Below are positions 47,031-59,114 of a DNA stretch of 64,000 nucleotides, piece by piece. Source of the DNA: Salminus brasiliensis (Eukaryota; Chordata; Actinopteri; Characiformes; Bryconidae); contig NC_132888.1 of the NCBI RefSeq assembly GCF_030463535.1, positions 9,748,081 to 9,812,080 on the forward strand. Reading direction: 5' to 3'. How positions within the stretch are numbered: position 1 is the first letter of the stretch; every line of letters begins with the position of its first letter. The position numbers and the translations under genes were made by a program. The notes beneath the pieces are model-generated. The model was not told the DNA's origin, did no database searches, and saw only the letters and a program-made list of their open reading frames with translations.

Positions 47031-47592
47031 TGGTGGCCAAATGTTTGTAGACACCTGCTTCTTCAGGGTTTCTTCTGAAATCAAGGGTCTTAATAGGGGG
47101 GCTGTCCCTCCTTTTTTGTTGCAGTAACAGCCTTTACTCTTCTGGGAAGGCATTACACTGAATGTTGGAACATTGCAGTGGGCTATTTGATTGCATTCAG
47201 CCAATAAGAGCATAACTGAAGTCAGGGACTGATGTTGGATGATTAGTTCTGGATCACAAACACTACGAAGTCTTCCCAAAGGTATACATGTATGGTCAGG
47301 AGTATGGTCAGGATGTCGAAGGAAACACCTCCCCACCCCACCTTATCCCTCACTCATCCCGAAAGTATTGGATGGAGCACCAACCTTCATTCCTGAGAAC
47401 ACACACCTGTTATTAGGCATGGTGCCAATAGGTTCCCTAAAGAGTCCTATTCTATTGGGAATACTTCTCTACAAGGACTAGCCAAGTTGTGTGTGCGCAT
47501 TGGCACATCTGTGTCAGCAAAGGGTGCAACTTAAAGTAGCTGAATACATTCATAAGGAGGGGTGTCCACAAACATTTTGACATATAGTGTAT
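47031..47592 (+). repeat. Near-complete MITE, family M1, in the zinc-finger 3' UTR
   Basis: Starts about GGCCAAATGTTTGTAGACACCTGC, seven bases after the stop codon, and ends ..CACAAACATTTTGACATATAGTGTA. The two ends form an imperfect inverted repeat. It is about 560 bp, with the family blocks TTGCATTCAGCC, GTATTGGATGGAGCACCA, GGTGCCAATAGG and GCAACTTAAAGTAGCTGAA. It is the most complete of the M1 copies in the window. Confidence 0.75.
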
Positions 47593-47884
47593 TTTGGTGA
47601 GGTCAGTCTTATGTCAGTTCAGTCAGTAGCATTGTTGGCTCAACATGTAGCAAAATTCATATTTCGCTATTAATGAAAGTCATTTGTCATGTCTTGTTAA
47701 CAACAGAGAAAGAACTACACTATCAAGCCCTCCTTGCAGTCCTGTTGACCGTTTTTCCTACATACTTCAGTTCTTTTATGTGCTTTTTCTTATGTTATTC
47801 TCTCTGTAAACATAAAGTTTGAATGCACTTGGTGTGTTTTAATAGTTACATGGTGGACTTTGTGTAGCACTTACCCTGTCCTGT

Positions 47885-47890
47885 AATAAA
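47885..47890 (+). promoter_or_regulatory. Polyadenylation signal of the zinc-finger gene
   Basis: AATAAA about 860 nt after the stop and downstream of the M1 MITE, followed by a T-rich stretch. If used, the mature 3' UTR contains the whole MITE. Confidence 0.5.
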
Positions 47891-48619
47891 GCTTTTTCTG
47901 TTCTATCTATTCTGTAATGTATTGTACAGTATGCTCTAAATCCATTGCCACCATAGCTTAAAACAAGCTGTATGTAAGTGGACCAACTTTAAAAATATAA
48001 GTGCAGCATGTCATTTTAGGTTTTTAAAAACTTGACAACACAAATCTGTAATTTAATTGGCTGCAGTCCATGATTAATAATTGAGAGGCACCCCGATTCT
48101 TGTGCTCTAGTCTGTATTGATGTTTTTTTTTCTCATGACATTTGTTACAGACAAAGATCTTAAAAAAGAACCTACACCGCCCAGCTACTTCATTAACACC
48201 ACCTCATTGTTTTCACACTCAGGAGCGCTGTGTGTGTAGTTGTATTATTACAGACTGTAGTCCATCTGTTTCTCTGTGTAACATATGGGTTGGAGCAGGC
48301 TGTGTGTGCAGAGAGACTTTATCAGGGCAGACAGAGGTCAGGAAACAGGCAGGCACGTACAACTCATATCAGGCATGTCATTAATCCGGGTCAAAGCACA
48401 AAACAAAGGGTCAAAACCAAAATAACCAGCAAAGCACCAGGAACACATTATAACTTCACAAAGAGCACCCGAAACTGAGGCGCTTAAGAGTCCAATCAAT
48501 GAACAGCACCTGTGTGCTGGAGATGAGCCTCAGGTGAAGGGCGGGGCTTAGCCCATTCACACTAGAATGCATACATGATCCTATGCATGAGCTCCCCACT
48601 GAGTCCAGCAGAGAGAGGG

Positions 48620-49075
48620 ATTACACTCTGCATACTGTATTAGCCTCCTTTCACCTTCAGTTCTTCAGTGGTCAGGACCCCTCCACAGGACCACCAAAGA
48701 GCAGACAGCACTGCAGTGACACTGACATGGTGGTGATGTGTTAGTGATTGTGTGTTGCGTTGGTACGAGTGAATCAGACACAGCAGTGCTGCTGGAGTGT
48801 TTAAACACTGTGTCTGTCCACTCACTGTCCACTCTATTAGACACTCCTACCTAGTTGATCCACCTTACAGATGTACAGTCAGAGACAGAATCTCTGTATC
48901 TGCTGCTGCAGAGTTTTTGTTGGTCATCCTCTAGTCCTTCATCAGTGCTGACAGGACGCTGCCCAAAGGACGCTGTTGGCTGGATATTTCTGGTTGGTGG
49001 ACTACTCTCAGTCCAGCAGTGACACTGAAAGGTTTAAAAATTCGTAACTCGTACCAGCGCAACACACACTACTGC
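48620..49075. repeat. Hairpin-ended interspersed repeat
   Basis: Contains inverted arms GTGTGTTGCGTTGGTACGAG (about 48750-48770) and CTCGTACCAGCGCAACACAC (about 49048-49068) around a conserved-looking body with TGTCCACTCTATTAGACAC and CAGTGACACTGA. I recognise the wording as a common fish repeat, but cannot name the family. Confidence 0.6.
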
Positions 49076-49586
49076 TTGCTGTTTGTGACTGGAGATTGGA
49101 CAATTGATGTTAAGAAGGTAGATAGTGTTATAAACATGTAACAGTAAAGAAACAATAGTTTCCAGTTAATTATGAGGATTTTAGGAGTTAGCCAGACTGA
49201 TCTAAGATGAGTAGAGAAGCTGGTTAAGCTATCCTTTGGTAAACTACAGCTAGATAGAGGTGATTAGAGTGCATCTTAAACCATCAACCAGTAAAGGTAT
49301 TGTTACTAAAGTTAAGTAATGACTCAATTAGCAGTTATAGTTGCTTCCAAAAGTTAGCTTGGGCAGAAAAAGTAGTAAAAAAAAGTATCAGGTCAAAAAA
49401 ACCCTCAGGTTTTGAATTCTAATGGACCTGCAGTGAATCTAAGTGTAAAGCAGGTGAGGTGCTCTCACTCGTCTCTGAATCTAACCCCTATGATAGTAGT
49501 TGCTACCTAGTAGACCTGCTACAGGAGTCTTCAGGACTCCTGTATCCTTATATTGTTCTGTTTTTATCTTTTTTGAAGAGAAAATT

Positions 49587-50020
49587 GGCAAATAATCCAT
49601 CAGTTCAGATCAAAATCATTAATTTAATTCAGTTTAATTCATCATGGTCATAAATCAGCTTTCCAGAAATGTAGATCCAGACCCCTAATGAGTGTCACTG
49701 AGGACAGTGGTGGCACAAAGAGCTCTTTAAGGGCATTAGGAAGAAACAGAGGAACAAGGTTCTCCTCTAGACTGCAGCAGATAGTGGAGAGTGGATCACA
49801 CAGTTTGAGCTGTAGTTCCTCGGCTCTGCAGTGTTGGCCTTGCTGTGTGTCAGACAGTGTGTGCAGTACCTTTCTATCAGCGAAATGTCAAAAACGTATC
49901 AGGACAGGATGTTCTTTCTTAATCTACTTTGCTGACACGAACATCTCTTACAAGTGTTGATGTTGACGGTCTGAGCTACAGCACCAGTGATCAGATTTCG
50001 AGAACTGGTGGAGGAAACAG
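49587..50020 (+). repeat. Dispersed repeat R1, copy B
   Basis: Direct counterpart of 39945-40349 in the opposite orientation. Relative to copy A, it has lost 6 bp in the block AAGAAAC(ACTCAG)AGAGGAAC. Confidence 0.8.
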
Positions 50021-51294
50021 TCTAGCTTAAATCATGAGGAACTAAAGATACAGAAATCATCATGCTATCATTAAGGGATAACAGTTACAAATATAAACAC
50101 TGAATAGAAAGTGTCATTTTCTCACAATTTACATGTAAAACTAATGTAAACATAAAATTATTTGAACTGATTAATCATTTGCAGCATTTGGCTGATAATC
50201 CTATCTATAGCAACTTACACTATATGTCCAAATGTTTGTGGACACCCCTAGCTAACTTGTGCTTAGCTAATGATTTATTTATTAATATTGACATTTCCTT
50301 AATTCAATTTTAATTACATTTCTCATATTCAGAAACTAGATTAAAGCTAAAAGCTTTCCTATGAAAAAAGATAAACACAAAAGTTCATTAGAAGGTTCTT
50401 AAATGCATTCTACAAAAAATCAAAAGTCTAAATTATATTATAAAGATGTTCTTAAGGCACATGTTTTCTTATTTAGGCCAATTGTTACATAGTCTTTTAT
50501 GTTGCATTTCACAGCCCATCATAAACAATGCAAAATAAGTAATAAAAATGTCCATTAACAGAGGAAAAAACAAAACTAAAAGTTCAAACATTTTCAGTAA
50601 ACAAGAGCTAGAGGTGAATTTAAGAATAATCTCCACTTTATATCCAGTTAAATTAGACTTTAATTCTCATAATTCAACTATTTAAACTGATTTTAGAGGC
50701 GTACTGTAGGACAGGTGTGAGGCTATCATAAGGTTAAGAACATTTTTGAGAATGCTACCCTAACAAAAAATAAATCTTGGTTGACTTTTTTTTTTTTTTT
50801 TTAGCATATTTTATTTAGTTAATAAAAAGCACACCTTATAAAAGTATGTATATAGAAAGTATGTAATCTTTTCTAGGGGTGGACACTGGTTTAATTTCCG
50901 AAATCCACATTTGGAAAGGAATATTGGTGTCAGGTTTCCAGGTCTGAGCAACACAAATTCTAGCTGCTATTAAAAAGATTTCAAAACATTTTAAAGGTTA
51001 GAATAATTTAAAATGGTAAAATGACTCAATGGGCAAACTTTTTTTTTATCTAAAATGAAAAAAGTGAATGAAGAAAATTCAGAAAATTCTTTAAAAGATT
51101 TTTAGACAATATTAGTATAATATAATATTAGTATAATATTAGTTCATATTAACTTTTTACTGAATCATAAAATTAAGAATACATTTATGTATATATTAAT
51201 TTATTAATCAAATGAATTATTAATACATTTATGTATATATTAATTTATTACTTAAATGAATTATTAATTGATTTATGTATATATTAAGTCACAT

Positions 51295-51781
51295 ATGTGA
51301 ATCCGTCCTCTGATTGGCGGATATGTTTAAAGGGGGCGTGTCTTTCAGACGTTTTCGTGACGCAGGACGTAGCTACGCACTGACCAGCTACAGAAGCCGA
51401 GCTGCTCTTGTATTTACCATCACAGTTGCCCTCGCTAGCTGAGCTGGCTGTCGAGACATTTTAAGTAAACCACGCGTTTTTCGAGTTAATATTGTGCTTA
51501 ATTATTACAGTGAGCTACTAATTAAACACGTTATGTCGGTAAGTTATGGTCGAGAGAAAAGATAAGTTTGGCTAGTCGAGGTGGCGAGTCGCTAACTTAG
51601 GCTAACGCTAGCACTAACAGTTAGTTACTGAAGGCTACATGAGGGGAAGGACCGGTCCACAGTAATATTTACTCCGGATACATGAGCCTTTTTACATGTT
51701 TACGATAACTGCGGGCAGATCTTTCACATAAACGTTGTATTTTAGCTCGTTAGCTAGCTAGCTGTCCCCGGCTATCTTTCC
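51295..51781 (+). promoter_or_regulatory. SH3BP5L promoter and 5' UTR
   Basis: A sharp change from AT-rich repeats to CpG-containing DNA. It has an inverted CCAAT box (ATTGG, 51312-51316), a GC box (GGGGGCGTG, 51332-51340) and CGTGACGCAGGACGTAGC. There is no TATA. A donor (GTCG then GTAAGT at 51539) and an acceptor (GTATTTTAG ending about 51745) suggest the 5' UTR may itself be spliced before the ATG at 51782. Confidence 0.55.
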
Positions 51782-54700
51782 ATGGCAGCCTGTAGGGACT
51801 CGGAGCGGACGGGTATGCGGGAGAGTCCAGCCGGGTCTGTAGGTCTGGAGAAGGTGGGAGATCGGGAAGGCACCCTCAGGGAAGTTGCTGAAAATGGCGT
51901 GTTGCAATGCAAAGACAGGGACGTCGACGGTGAATCTGAGAAAACTGGGGATAACGAAACGTGTGATGAAGAACTAGCACTAGACCAAGAAGGAGGAGGA
52001 GGAGGAGGAGGAGGAGGAGAGAAAGAGGTCCAAAAGAAAACAGCTGATGAAGAGCTGGATCCTCGAATACAGGTACCCCTGTTTGTGGACGTCCCTTATA
52101 ATCACCCATTGCTGATACAGAAGTGTAAATGGCAGCTTGTCTAGTCCCTGTAGAGATTTACTGCCAATAGAATAGGACTCTGGTGCAGATAAGCATGAAC
52201 CTAGACCACCAGACGTGGGCTAGAGGGGTATAAAGCCCCCTAGTATTGAGCTGTGGAAGGACTGTGTTCTCTGCAATGATGGTGGTGCTCCATCTAGTAC
52301 TTTTGGGATATGCAGGGGAGTTGGACTAACGCTCTAGTCACTGAATGCAATCAAATACTCACAGCAATGTTCCGGTAGCAACTCTAGTAGAAGGCCTAGA
52401 GACAGTTACTCCAACAAAGGCGGGATAAATGAGCAGGTGTCCCAATACTTTTGTCCATTTTAATGTAACTTTAGCTGCTATCGATGTCTAACTGAATAAT
52501 TAACATGGCAGAAAGCCATGAAACTAAACCTGCTGGCTACTCTTAATGAATGAGTTCAGCTACTACACAGACACAGGTCAAACAGGCTGTGCACACAAAA
52601 CTTGTATGACTTCCACAGACAAGCATTGTTAAGAGAGCAGTGGGTCCCAAACCTAGTGCTGGAAGGCCACCTGCACTGCATAGTTTATACCCAGGTGATC
52701 AAACCAATCAGCTGTTAACAAGCAGTGTCTTAGAGCAGACAACCACAGTACATGGCAGGGCAGGGGCTTTTATACGACCAATATTGGGAACCACTGACCT
52801 AAAGCAGTCAAAAACCTACAGTCAAGCTAGAGAGCATTGCATTCCCTGGAGTGAAGAATCTCCATCCAGTGCCTTTGGGACTGGTTGGGTGGCCATCTGT
52901 GATCCACAACTAAACATCCGACTGAATACAATCAAATCCTTCCAGAAATATTTCAGTGTTTATTGTTAAGCCTTCCCAGAAGAGCAGAGGTGGTCACAAT
53001 TTATGCCATTGATTTTGAAGGAGACATCAGTTGACTGAACGTCTACAGACTTTGGAACAGGGCTATAGGTCCATGACTAAGCTTGACCCGACATCCATTA
53101 ACCCTGTTGGCATCTGTTGTATCCACCTAGCATTATTGAGCTTTCAGAACATTATGAAGATCCATCAAGAAGATAAATAATTTATGTGACACTCTTGTGC
53201 TTCGTTCAGGAGGAGCTAGAGAACCTGAATGAAGCCAGCGAGGAGATAAACCAGCTTGAGTTGCAACTCGATGTAAGTCTGACATCATAGTATTCCTGCT
53301 TGAGAAGTATCAAGTGCCAGGAACACAGCAAACGGATTTATTAAAGTGCTGAACAGATGGCTTTGGTTGTGTATGTGTATGTATGAGTGTGGCACTCTGA
53401 TACTGACATCCATTAACCCTTTTGGCATCTGTTGTATCCACCTGCAGCTCTATTACTGTTTTAGAGGATTTGTTGTTATAGCAAGTAATTGATTATTCAT
53501 GTTCTGTTTGTGTCACTTCTGAAACCTGGTGTGACTCAACCTTTACACAATGGATTGCTCATGGCATTACGGTCATTTCACTCCTTTAGGAAGCGCGATC
53601 AAGCTACCGGAAGATTCTTACAGATTCAGCTAGAAAGCTCAATGCACACAGCTCCCAACTGGGCACCTGCATCGAAAAAGCCAGACCTTATTATGAGGCA
53701 CGAAGATTAGCGAAAGAGGTAATTAAACTCTTATGTATGTTCTTGTGAAACAAAGATGAGCTTTAAAATAACACTTATTCAGCTTAACTATAACATAGTC
53801 TGTAATACAATGTCTTGGGTCATTAGGTAACCAACTCCTGGTTGGTCCTGTCCCCTAATGCTTGGTGGTTTTGCTATGCACCTCTTAGGCCCAGCAGGAG
53901 ACCCAAAAGGCAGCTCTTAGCTATGAGAGGGCTGTTTCCATGCACACGGCTGCCCGGGAGATGGTGTACGTGGCAGAGCAGGGCCTTGCAGCTGACAAGA
54001 CTTTGGATCAGACCTGGCAAGAGATGCTCAATCATGCCACTGCAAAGGTACCTGCCCTATAAACTGCTTTGTGGAGCTCTTGAAAGTGGCTCTTTTAAAT
54101 AGGAAATTTTTTTTGTTGGCAATTGGCTTTTGCTCTTTTTTGGGCCTTTGATCTCAGACATCTTGGCTCCCCTATTATGAATATTATTACATATGATGGG
54201 GAAATAAATGCTGGGAAATTGTGATCTCTGAATAGAGTCTTTTTAATAGTATGCTTTGATAGACTGTGGAAAGGAATGCATATGTTGCTTTTTGTGGGTA
54301 ATTTCTGGCCTGAATGTGAACTGAACTGCATTAGAAAGTGGGTTGTGTTTGTATTGTTTTCAGATACACAAGTTGAATGTTGAAACAGTAAGATGATCCT
54401 TGATTGTTTTTGATACTGTCAGGTGAATGAGGCAGAGGAGGAACGGCTGCGGAGTGAGCGAGAGCACATGCGTGTCACTCAGCTGTGTCAGGCAGCCGAA
54501 GCTCGTGTGCAGACACTGCAGAAGTCTCTCAAGAGGGCCATTATCAAGTCTAAGCCTTATTTTGAGCTCAAGGCTCAGTTCAACTATATACTGGAGGTCA
54601 GTTTGACTACACTCTACCCTATGTGGCATGTGTTCAGACATCAATTGTGCAGTGTGATATGGTGAGATAATAAGAACACATAAAATTTTATTGTGCAGTT

Positions 54701-56088
54701 TTATCGTTTCTGGGTATGCATGATATGATTCCACTTTCTTAAAAAAAAACTTTGTAGTCTGAAGATTTAAAGTTAAGTAATCTTCTTACTGTCAAAATCT
54801 CTTTTATGGTTCAGGCAACTTAAATCGTTTTATGTGTCAAACATAAAGAGGATTCATTCCCTTCTTTGCTGCCACCAAATCTGGCCAAGTCAAAATCTAA
54901 TGAGACTCCCTAACCAGAACATAAATAAACAACATGAAACTACTGGTTTTCATATTAACATATAACATATTGTAATAAGTGTAGCATTTTTGCACGGACA
55001 GTTTGAATCTGTGGTCCCATAAGTAACACAACACACCACTGTGTTGCACACACCATGAAGAAATGAGCAAGCAGGCAGACGTATTTCATACATCTGTTGT
55101 CCCTTACAAAAAGAGGAAAAGGTGAGTTGCATAACTTTGTGGAGGACACTTTCACAAGACCACTTGGAGTTGGTTTTTGAGCTACAGCTCCTCATGTGAT
55201 AAAAAACAAAACACAAATTGTGACGATTGTCTTGAATTTCTAGTTGCTGGGACTTTGCTAATCAGTCATCTTGATTGTTGCCATGCCACCACCCAGAGAT
55301 ATGAGTAATCTGGTAAAACTGATGTAGGGGTCATAAACTGTAGACGTTTATGACGCCTGCAGAAGTTGCGCAAAAATTGATCCGAGGATGTTGTCCTTTG
55401 GAATTGCACTTGTGTAACATCCTCTGTTCTATCTGTTTTCACATTTGTGTGAATATGTTGTACTTCTGTGTCTTTCATTTTTCAGGAGCACAAATTAAAG
55501 GTAACTGACTTAGAAAAGCGTGTGACTGAAGTGAAGAAATGCTACTCCATCACTCTACGCCGCCTGGAGAAAATCAGTGAAGAGATCCATGCCCAGAGGG
55601 GAGTGAACCATTCAGAAGAAGGATCTAGAAAAGCCTTTGATGCACGAAGTCCTCCTGTTGGAGCAGAAGCTGTCAGTAGCGCAAGGACCGAAGAAGGACT
55701 CTATGGCGTCCATACCAAGTCAAATGATTGGGTGGATGGCCAGGAAGGTGTGACTAAGACCATGGAATGGGTGGAGAAGCATAGTGAGTCTTGTTGGTGG
55801 GAGAAAAACAAAGAAAGAACGACAAGTGGAGAGGTGGCAGGTTCAGACTCCACCTCAGTTGTTAGCTTTAAAACCATCGCCTCTGACTTGGAAAAGTGTG
55901 ACTCTGTGGAGCACCTGGGCCAGCTGAGTGACACCGTCAGTCTCTCAGGAGAGGAGGAGGAGAAAGGGAAAGAGAGGGATGCAAAGAAGGGAAGAATGAT
56001 GCATGGAATGGACAGAAAGCTGGACATTTCTGGAAAGGAGAAGCAAGAGCAGTTCCTCAAGCAGCACCAGAGAAGTGTGAGTTTGTGA
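51782..56088 (+). CDS. sh3bp5l: SH3BP5L (SH3-binding domain protein 5-like), Rab11 guanine nucleotide exchange factor
   Basis: Coiled-coil protein of the SH3BP5/REI-1 family, which activates Rab11 on recycling membranes. Exons: 51782-52072, 53210-53272, 53590-53718, 53889-54047, 54423-54596, 55486-56088. The frame is open throughout, 472 aa (human 393). The head (1-91) is acidic with a nine-Gly run (71-79) coded by GGA repeats. ELDPRIQEELE.LN.ASEEIN begins the long antiparallel coiled coil (about 91-290), with the family blocks CIEKARPYYEARRLAKEAQQETQKAA, YERAVSMH.AAREMV..AEQG and RPYFELKAQF-like KPYFELKAQF (each quoted in part). The tail carries SPPVGAEA, IASDLEKCDSVEHL..LSD.VSL and the C-terminal QRSVSL, as in vertebrate SH3BP5L. 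The extra length is in the head and in the Lys/Glu-rich part of the last exon. Teleosts have a and b copies; I cannot tell which this is. Confidence 0.96.
52130..52975 (-). repeat. M1 MITE copies and a further repeat in SH3BP5L intron 1
   Basis: 52130-52466 is a long reversed M1 copy ending CAGGTGTCCCAATACTTTTGTCCA. 52835-52975 is a second, shorter M1-like piece (TTTGGGACTGG..GTGATCCACAACTAA..). Between them, 52640-52800 is a repeat starting GGGTCCCAAACCTAGTGCTGG and ending ATTGGGAACCACTGAC, whose ends are inverted relative to each other (a hAT-like MITE style). Confidence 0.6.
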
Positions 56089-58680
56089 GTGTGAATTGAC
56101 GGTCCTGAATCTTTTCAGTTTTGTTTGAAGCAAATCGCTTTGTCACATTTGCAGCATGATGTCAATCACCCCAGAAATGAAATCTCATATTTGAGTTTGT
56201 GTTGCTTATTATACCACAGCAGGAGTCATGAGACGACAGTAGATGATGCTTTCGAATAGTTACATCAAGTTTCTCAAACGTGAGGCGGAAATAGTAAGAC
56301 GTTATCATGTATATTCCAACCACCCTGAACAGTATTATCCATCTCTTTATCACTTTCCCACATCTGTGGGAGTATTAGCTTGCTCTATAGTTTGTGCTTA
56401 TCTCACAATTGGATACAGTTCAGACTGTGCTGTAGGGAAGTGATTAGGTTGAGGAGATGGACTTCTTGGAGATAATTGTGATGAAGATAATAAGTGATCG
56501 AGATGGACTCAAACCCATCCCAAGTCTAAAGAAATACAATACAATACACTATAATAATATGAAGCAGCCTAAGTAAGTAATTACAGTGCTGTTAAAAGCA
56601 TATTTCTTTTGCAGCTTGCTCAGAAAGTTATTGGCGGAAGAGCCCTGGGATTTTTGTTGCCATAGTTTACTCTTGCTGTTGATTGTAACAAAAGAACCTG
56701 TGAAGGACTTTACTGAGGCTGTGATTACACTCTCATTTGATATGTGCTTTTGTTTTTTGTAACAAAAACAATATTTTGTAACCCTCTGATGCATTTGGCA
56801 TACACAGGCGATGGTCTGACGGATAGTGTTGAGAAGCTGACAGGATTCACTGCAGTCATTTATTATAAAACATAAACTGATAATGTGAACATAGCCTAAA
56901 CGTCCTGTGGAATCTCTTATTTTGAAAGGCCGTAACACATTTTTGGTCATTTTAGCAATAAAGAATACAGACTTAATTATTAGAAGATAATGTTTGGGGT
57001 GAACGACAGCATCCATTAGATGTGGTTAAAAAGTGATTTGCTTGAAAAAGGATAACGAACCTATCCTTAATCTCCTGACCGTTTTATTTGAAGCAGTTTC
57101 TTCCAGCTGAAGTCGTTTGAATCGTTCAATGAACAGTGCTTACCTTGTTGCCTTTTTTACTTGCGTATTTTGATAGATATTTAAGTGTCTGCGTGCAAGC
57201 ACATACATATACACACACTCACAACTTGCATATATAAACTGACAGGGACCATACAGACGATTAAAAAAAATAATAATCGATGTTTAAAAACTGACCAAAT
57301 TGCCATCACACTATGTAGTATACGCTGTCATTTTATATTACAATAAGAATGAAATGTGCTAACAGTGCAAATTGGCATGTTTCAGCATTGAAAAACTTGC
57401 AAAATACTACGCTTAGGATTGCAAATGGAAACTGACTGACTGGTGTAGGTGAACACTTTTAGTCACAGCTGCTAAAACCCAGTAATTAGCTGCCAGTGAA
57501 TTCAATTTACACCTCCTTAACCCCGACAGGCTCTATGTCATAAGTTGCATGAAGCTGATATTTATGACGTGCTTGCTGTTTGAAATCGCCTTAACAGGAC
57601 ACCTAATCAGAGAGAGTGTGTGTGTGTGTGTATAAAGAATAGTTTGAAGGCAAATGCATCTGTTGTATTCTCCTTATATTCCTTTTCCATTATTTTGTTT
57701 ACACCCAGCTCGTAAGCAAGCGGCTAATCCAGCAGGCTTGCTTTTACTGACAATAGTAAATGGCTTTACAAGCACTACTGTAGATTTTCTGAATGAACCC
57801 ATATATCCAAAACCCACAGCCCAATACACACTCCCTTCTTTCAGGATAGGAATGAGGGCATGCAGTGCAGAAGCATGAATCAGCTTTGGTGTACAAACAC
57901 TTGTAATCATGTAGTCATAAATACAGATTCAGTACAAACACTGATGCTCACATTATGATCATATTCATATTGGTGATTACCGCTTGAACACTTTCCACAT
58001 ACTGCTGTTACTGTCCTTACAAACAGCGTCAGCCTTACTCCATAGCTCTCTTATTTCGCTGTATTTATATTCTAACTGTAAATTGTTAGAGAAGCTTTTT
58101 GCGTTTAGTTGGAAGTCAGTGGATTGTCATAGGCCTGCCTAGATTACAAGCAGAATTAGTACTAGAAATCAGCATGTAGTAAAACACCACAGCTTGTGTG
58201 CATCCATAGCGCCTGCTCTGCGTTAGGTGTAAGCATTGTTTTGACTGCAATATCATTACATTCACTTGAATCTTATTATTTTATCTGAATATTTAGTCAA
58301 TGTTTTTTGTTTTTCTCCAAACGGAACAGCTGACAAAACCAATGTTGATGTATTTTGCTTTCAACTATTTATATTTGTATATTATTACATTTTAAGTGAT
58401 ATTATGAATCATGAATCAACTGACTGGAAAAAATCTTTTGTTGTTTAAAAGCTTGTAATAGTTGTATATTTTGGAATTGACTCTCCTGTCTGTATACGCT
58501 AGACGTCCGTCCTTGTTTTGTAATGTAATGTTTTCCTTAAACATGTTTTCTATGCATTTCATTTAAAAAGCCTATTCTCTTTCTGTATCAGAGTTGAAGA
58601 GTGTTCTTCATGAAGATGTGCATGAACGTTGCTTATGCATTGTCTGATGGAAGAATAAACTACTTGGCTGTGTAAACTGG
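56089..58680 (+). other. Probable long 3' UTR of SH3BP5L
   Basis: From the stop codon to AATAAA at 58654-58659 there is no coding signal, few recognisable repeats (a short GT run at 57616-57631) and fairly even AT-rich composition. An AATAAA followed by a GT-rich stretch (CTGTGTAAACTGGTTTGTAG) supports the end here. It is an inference that the whole 2.6 kb is transcribed. Confidence 0.5.
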
Positions 58681-59100
58681 TTTGTAGGTGTTTTATGTGT
58701 TAAATATTATAATTATTTAAACTTTATAAATGTATGTTTTGATCAATGTCCAAATAGAACAGTTTCTGTAATGGGGATGTATGAGTATGAAGAACCTTTC
58801 CATCAAGAAATCACTCATTTCTTACAGGAACAGTTCCTTAGAGATCCATCAGTGGCTTTTCTTTTATTTTTAAGAACTGGATCTCTAACAGAGCAAGTCT
58901 CAACCCTTTCCATTAATGGTAGCATTCTTCCCTATTTGTTTGTCAAATTGTATGCATGGCTATATTTGCATATTCCCCTTCTTGTGAAGCCTATCTGAAA
59001 GTATGTGTCCGCTCAAGCAGCCATCATTCGAGGTGTATCTACTACTCTGACTCTGATCTATTAACATTGTCTTCTTAAAAGATCATGTATGTTTTAAAGT
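58681..59100. other. Short intergenic stretch, nothing recognised
   Basis: AT-rich DNA after the SH3BP5L poly(A) signal. The open frame starting at 58771 has no family resemblance and is probably chance. I see no RNA gene or repeat partner elsewhere in the window. Confidence 0.4.
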
Positions 59101-59114
59101 GTACCATCCATACT

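Larger units (their letters stand above)
47910..51290. other. Intergenic region between the zinc-finger gene and SH3BP5L
   Basis: No gene is supported. 48300-48560 is a probable interspersed repeat fragment (..CACCTGTGTGCTGGAGATGAG..). 48620-49075 is a hairpin-ended repeat (separate entry). 49587-50020 is dispersed repeat R1 copy B. 50217-50255 is an M1 terminus. 51137-51290 is AT-rich with a roughly 44-bp tandem repeat (about 2.5 copies of a unit with ATTTATGTATATATTAATTT) just before the SH3BP5L promoter. Confidence 0.5.

Noticed and set aside
55701-56060. 119-aa antisense ORF over SH3BP5L exon 6
   Set aside because: Shadow of the acidic Glu/Lys-rich coding exon.
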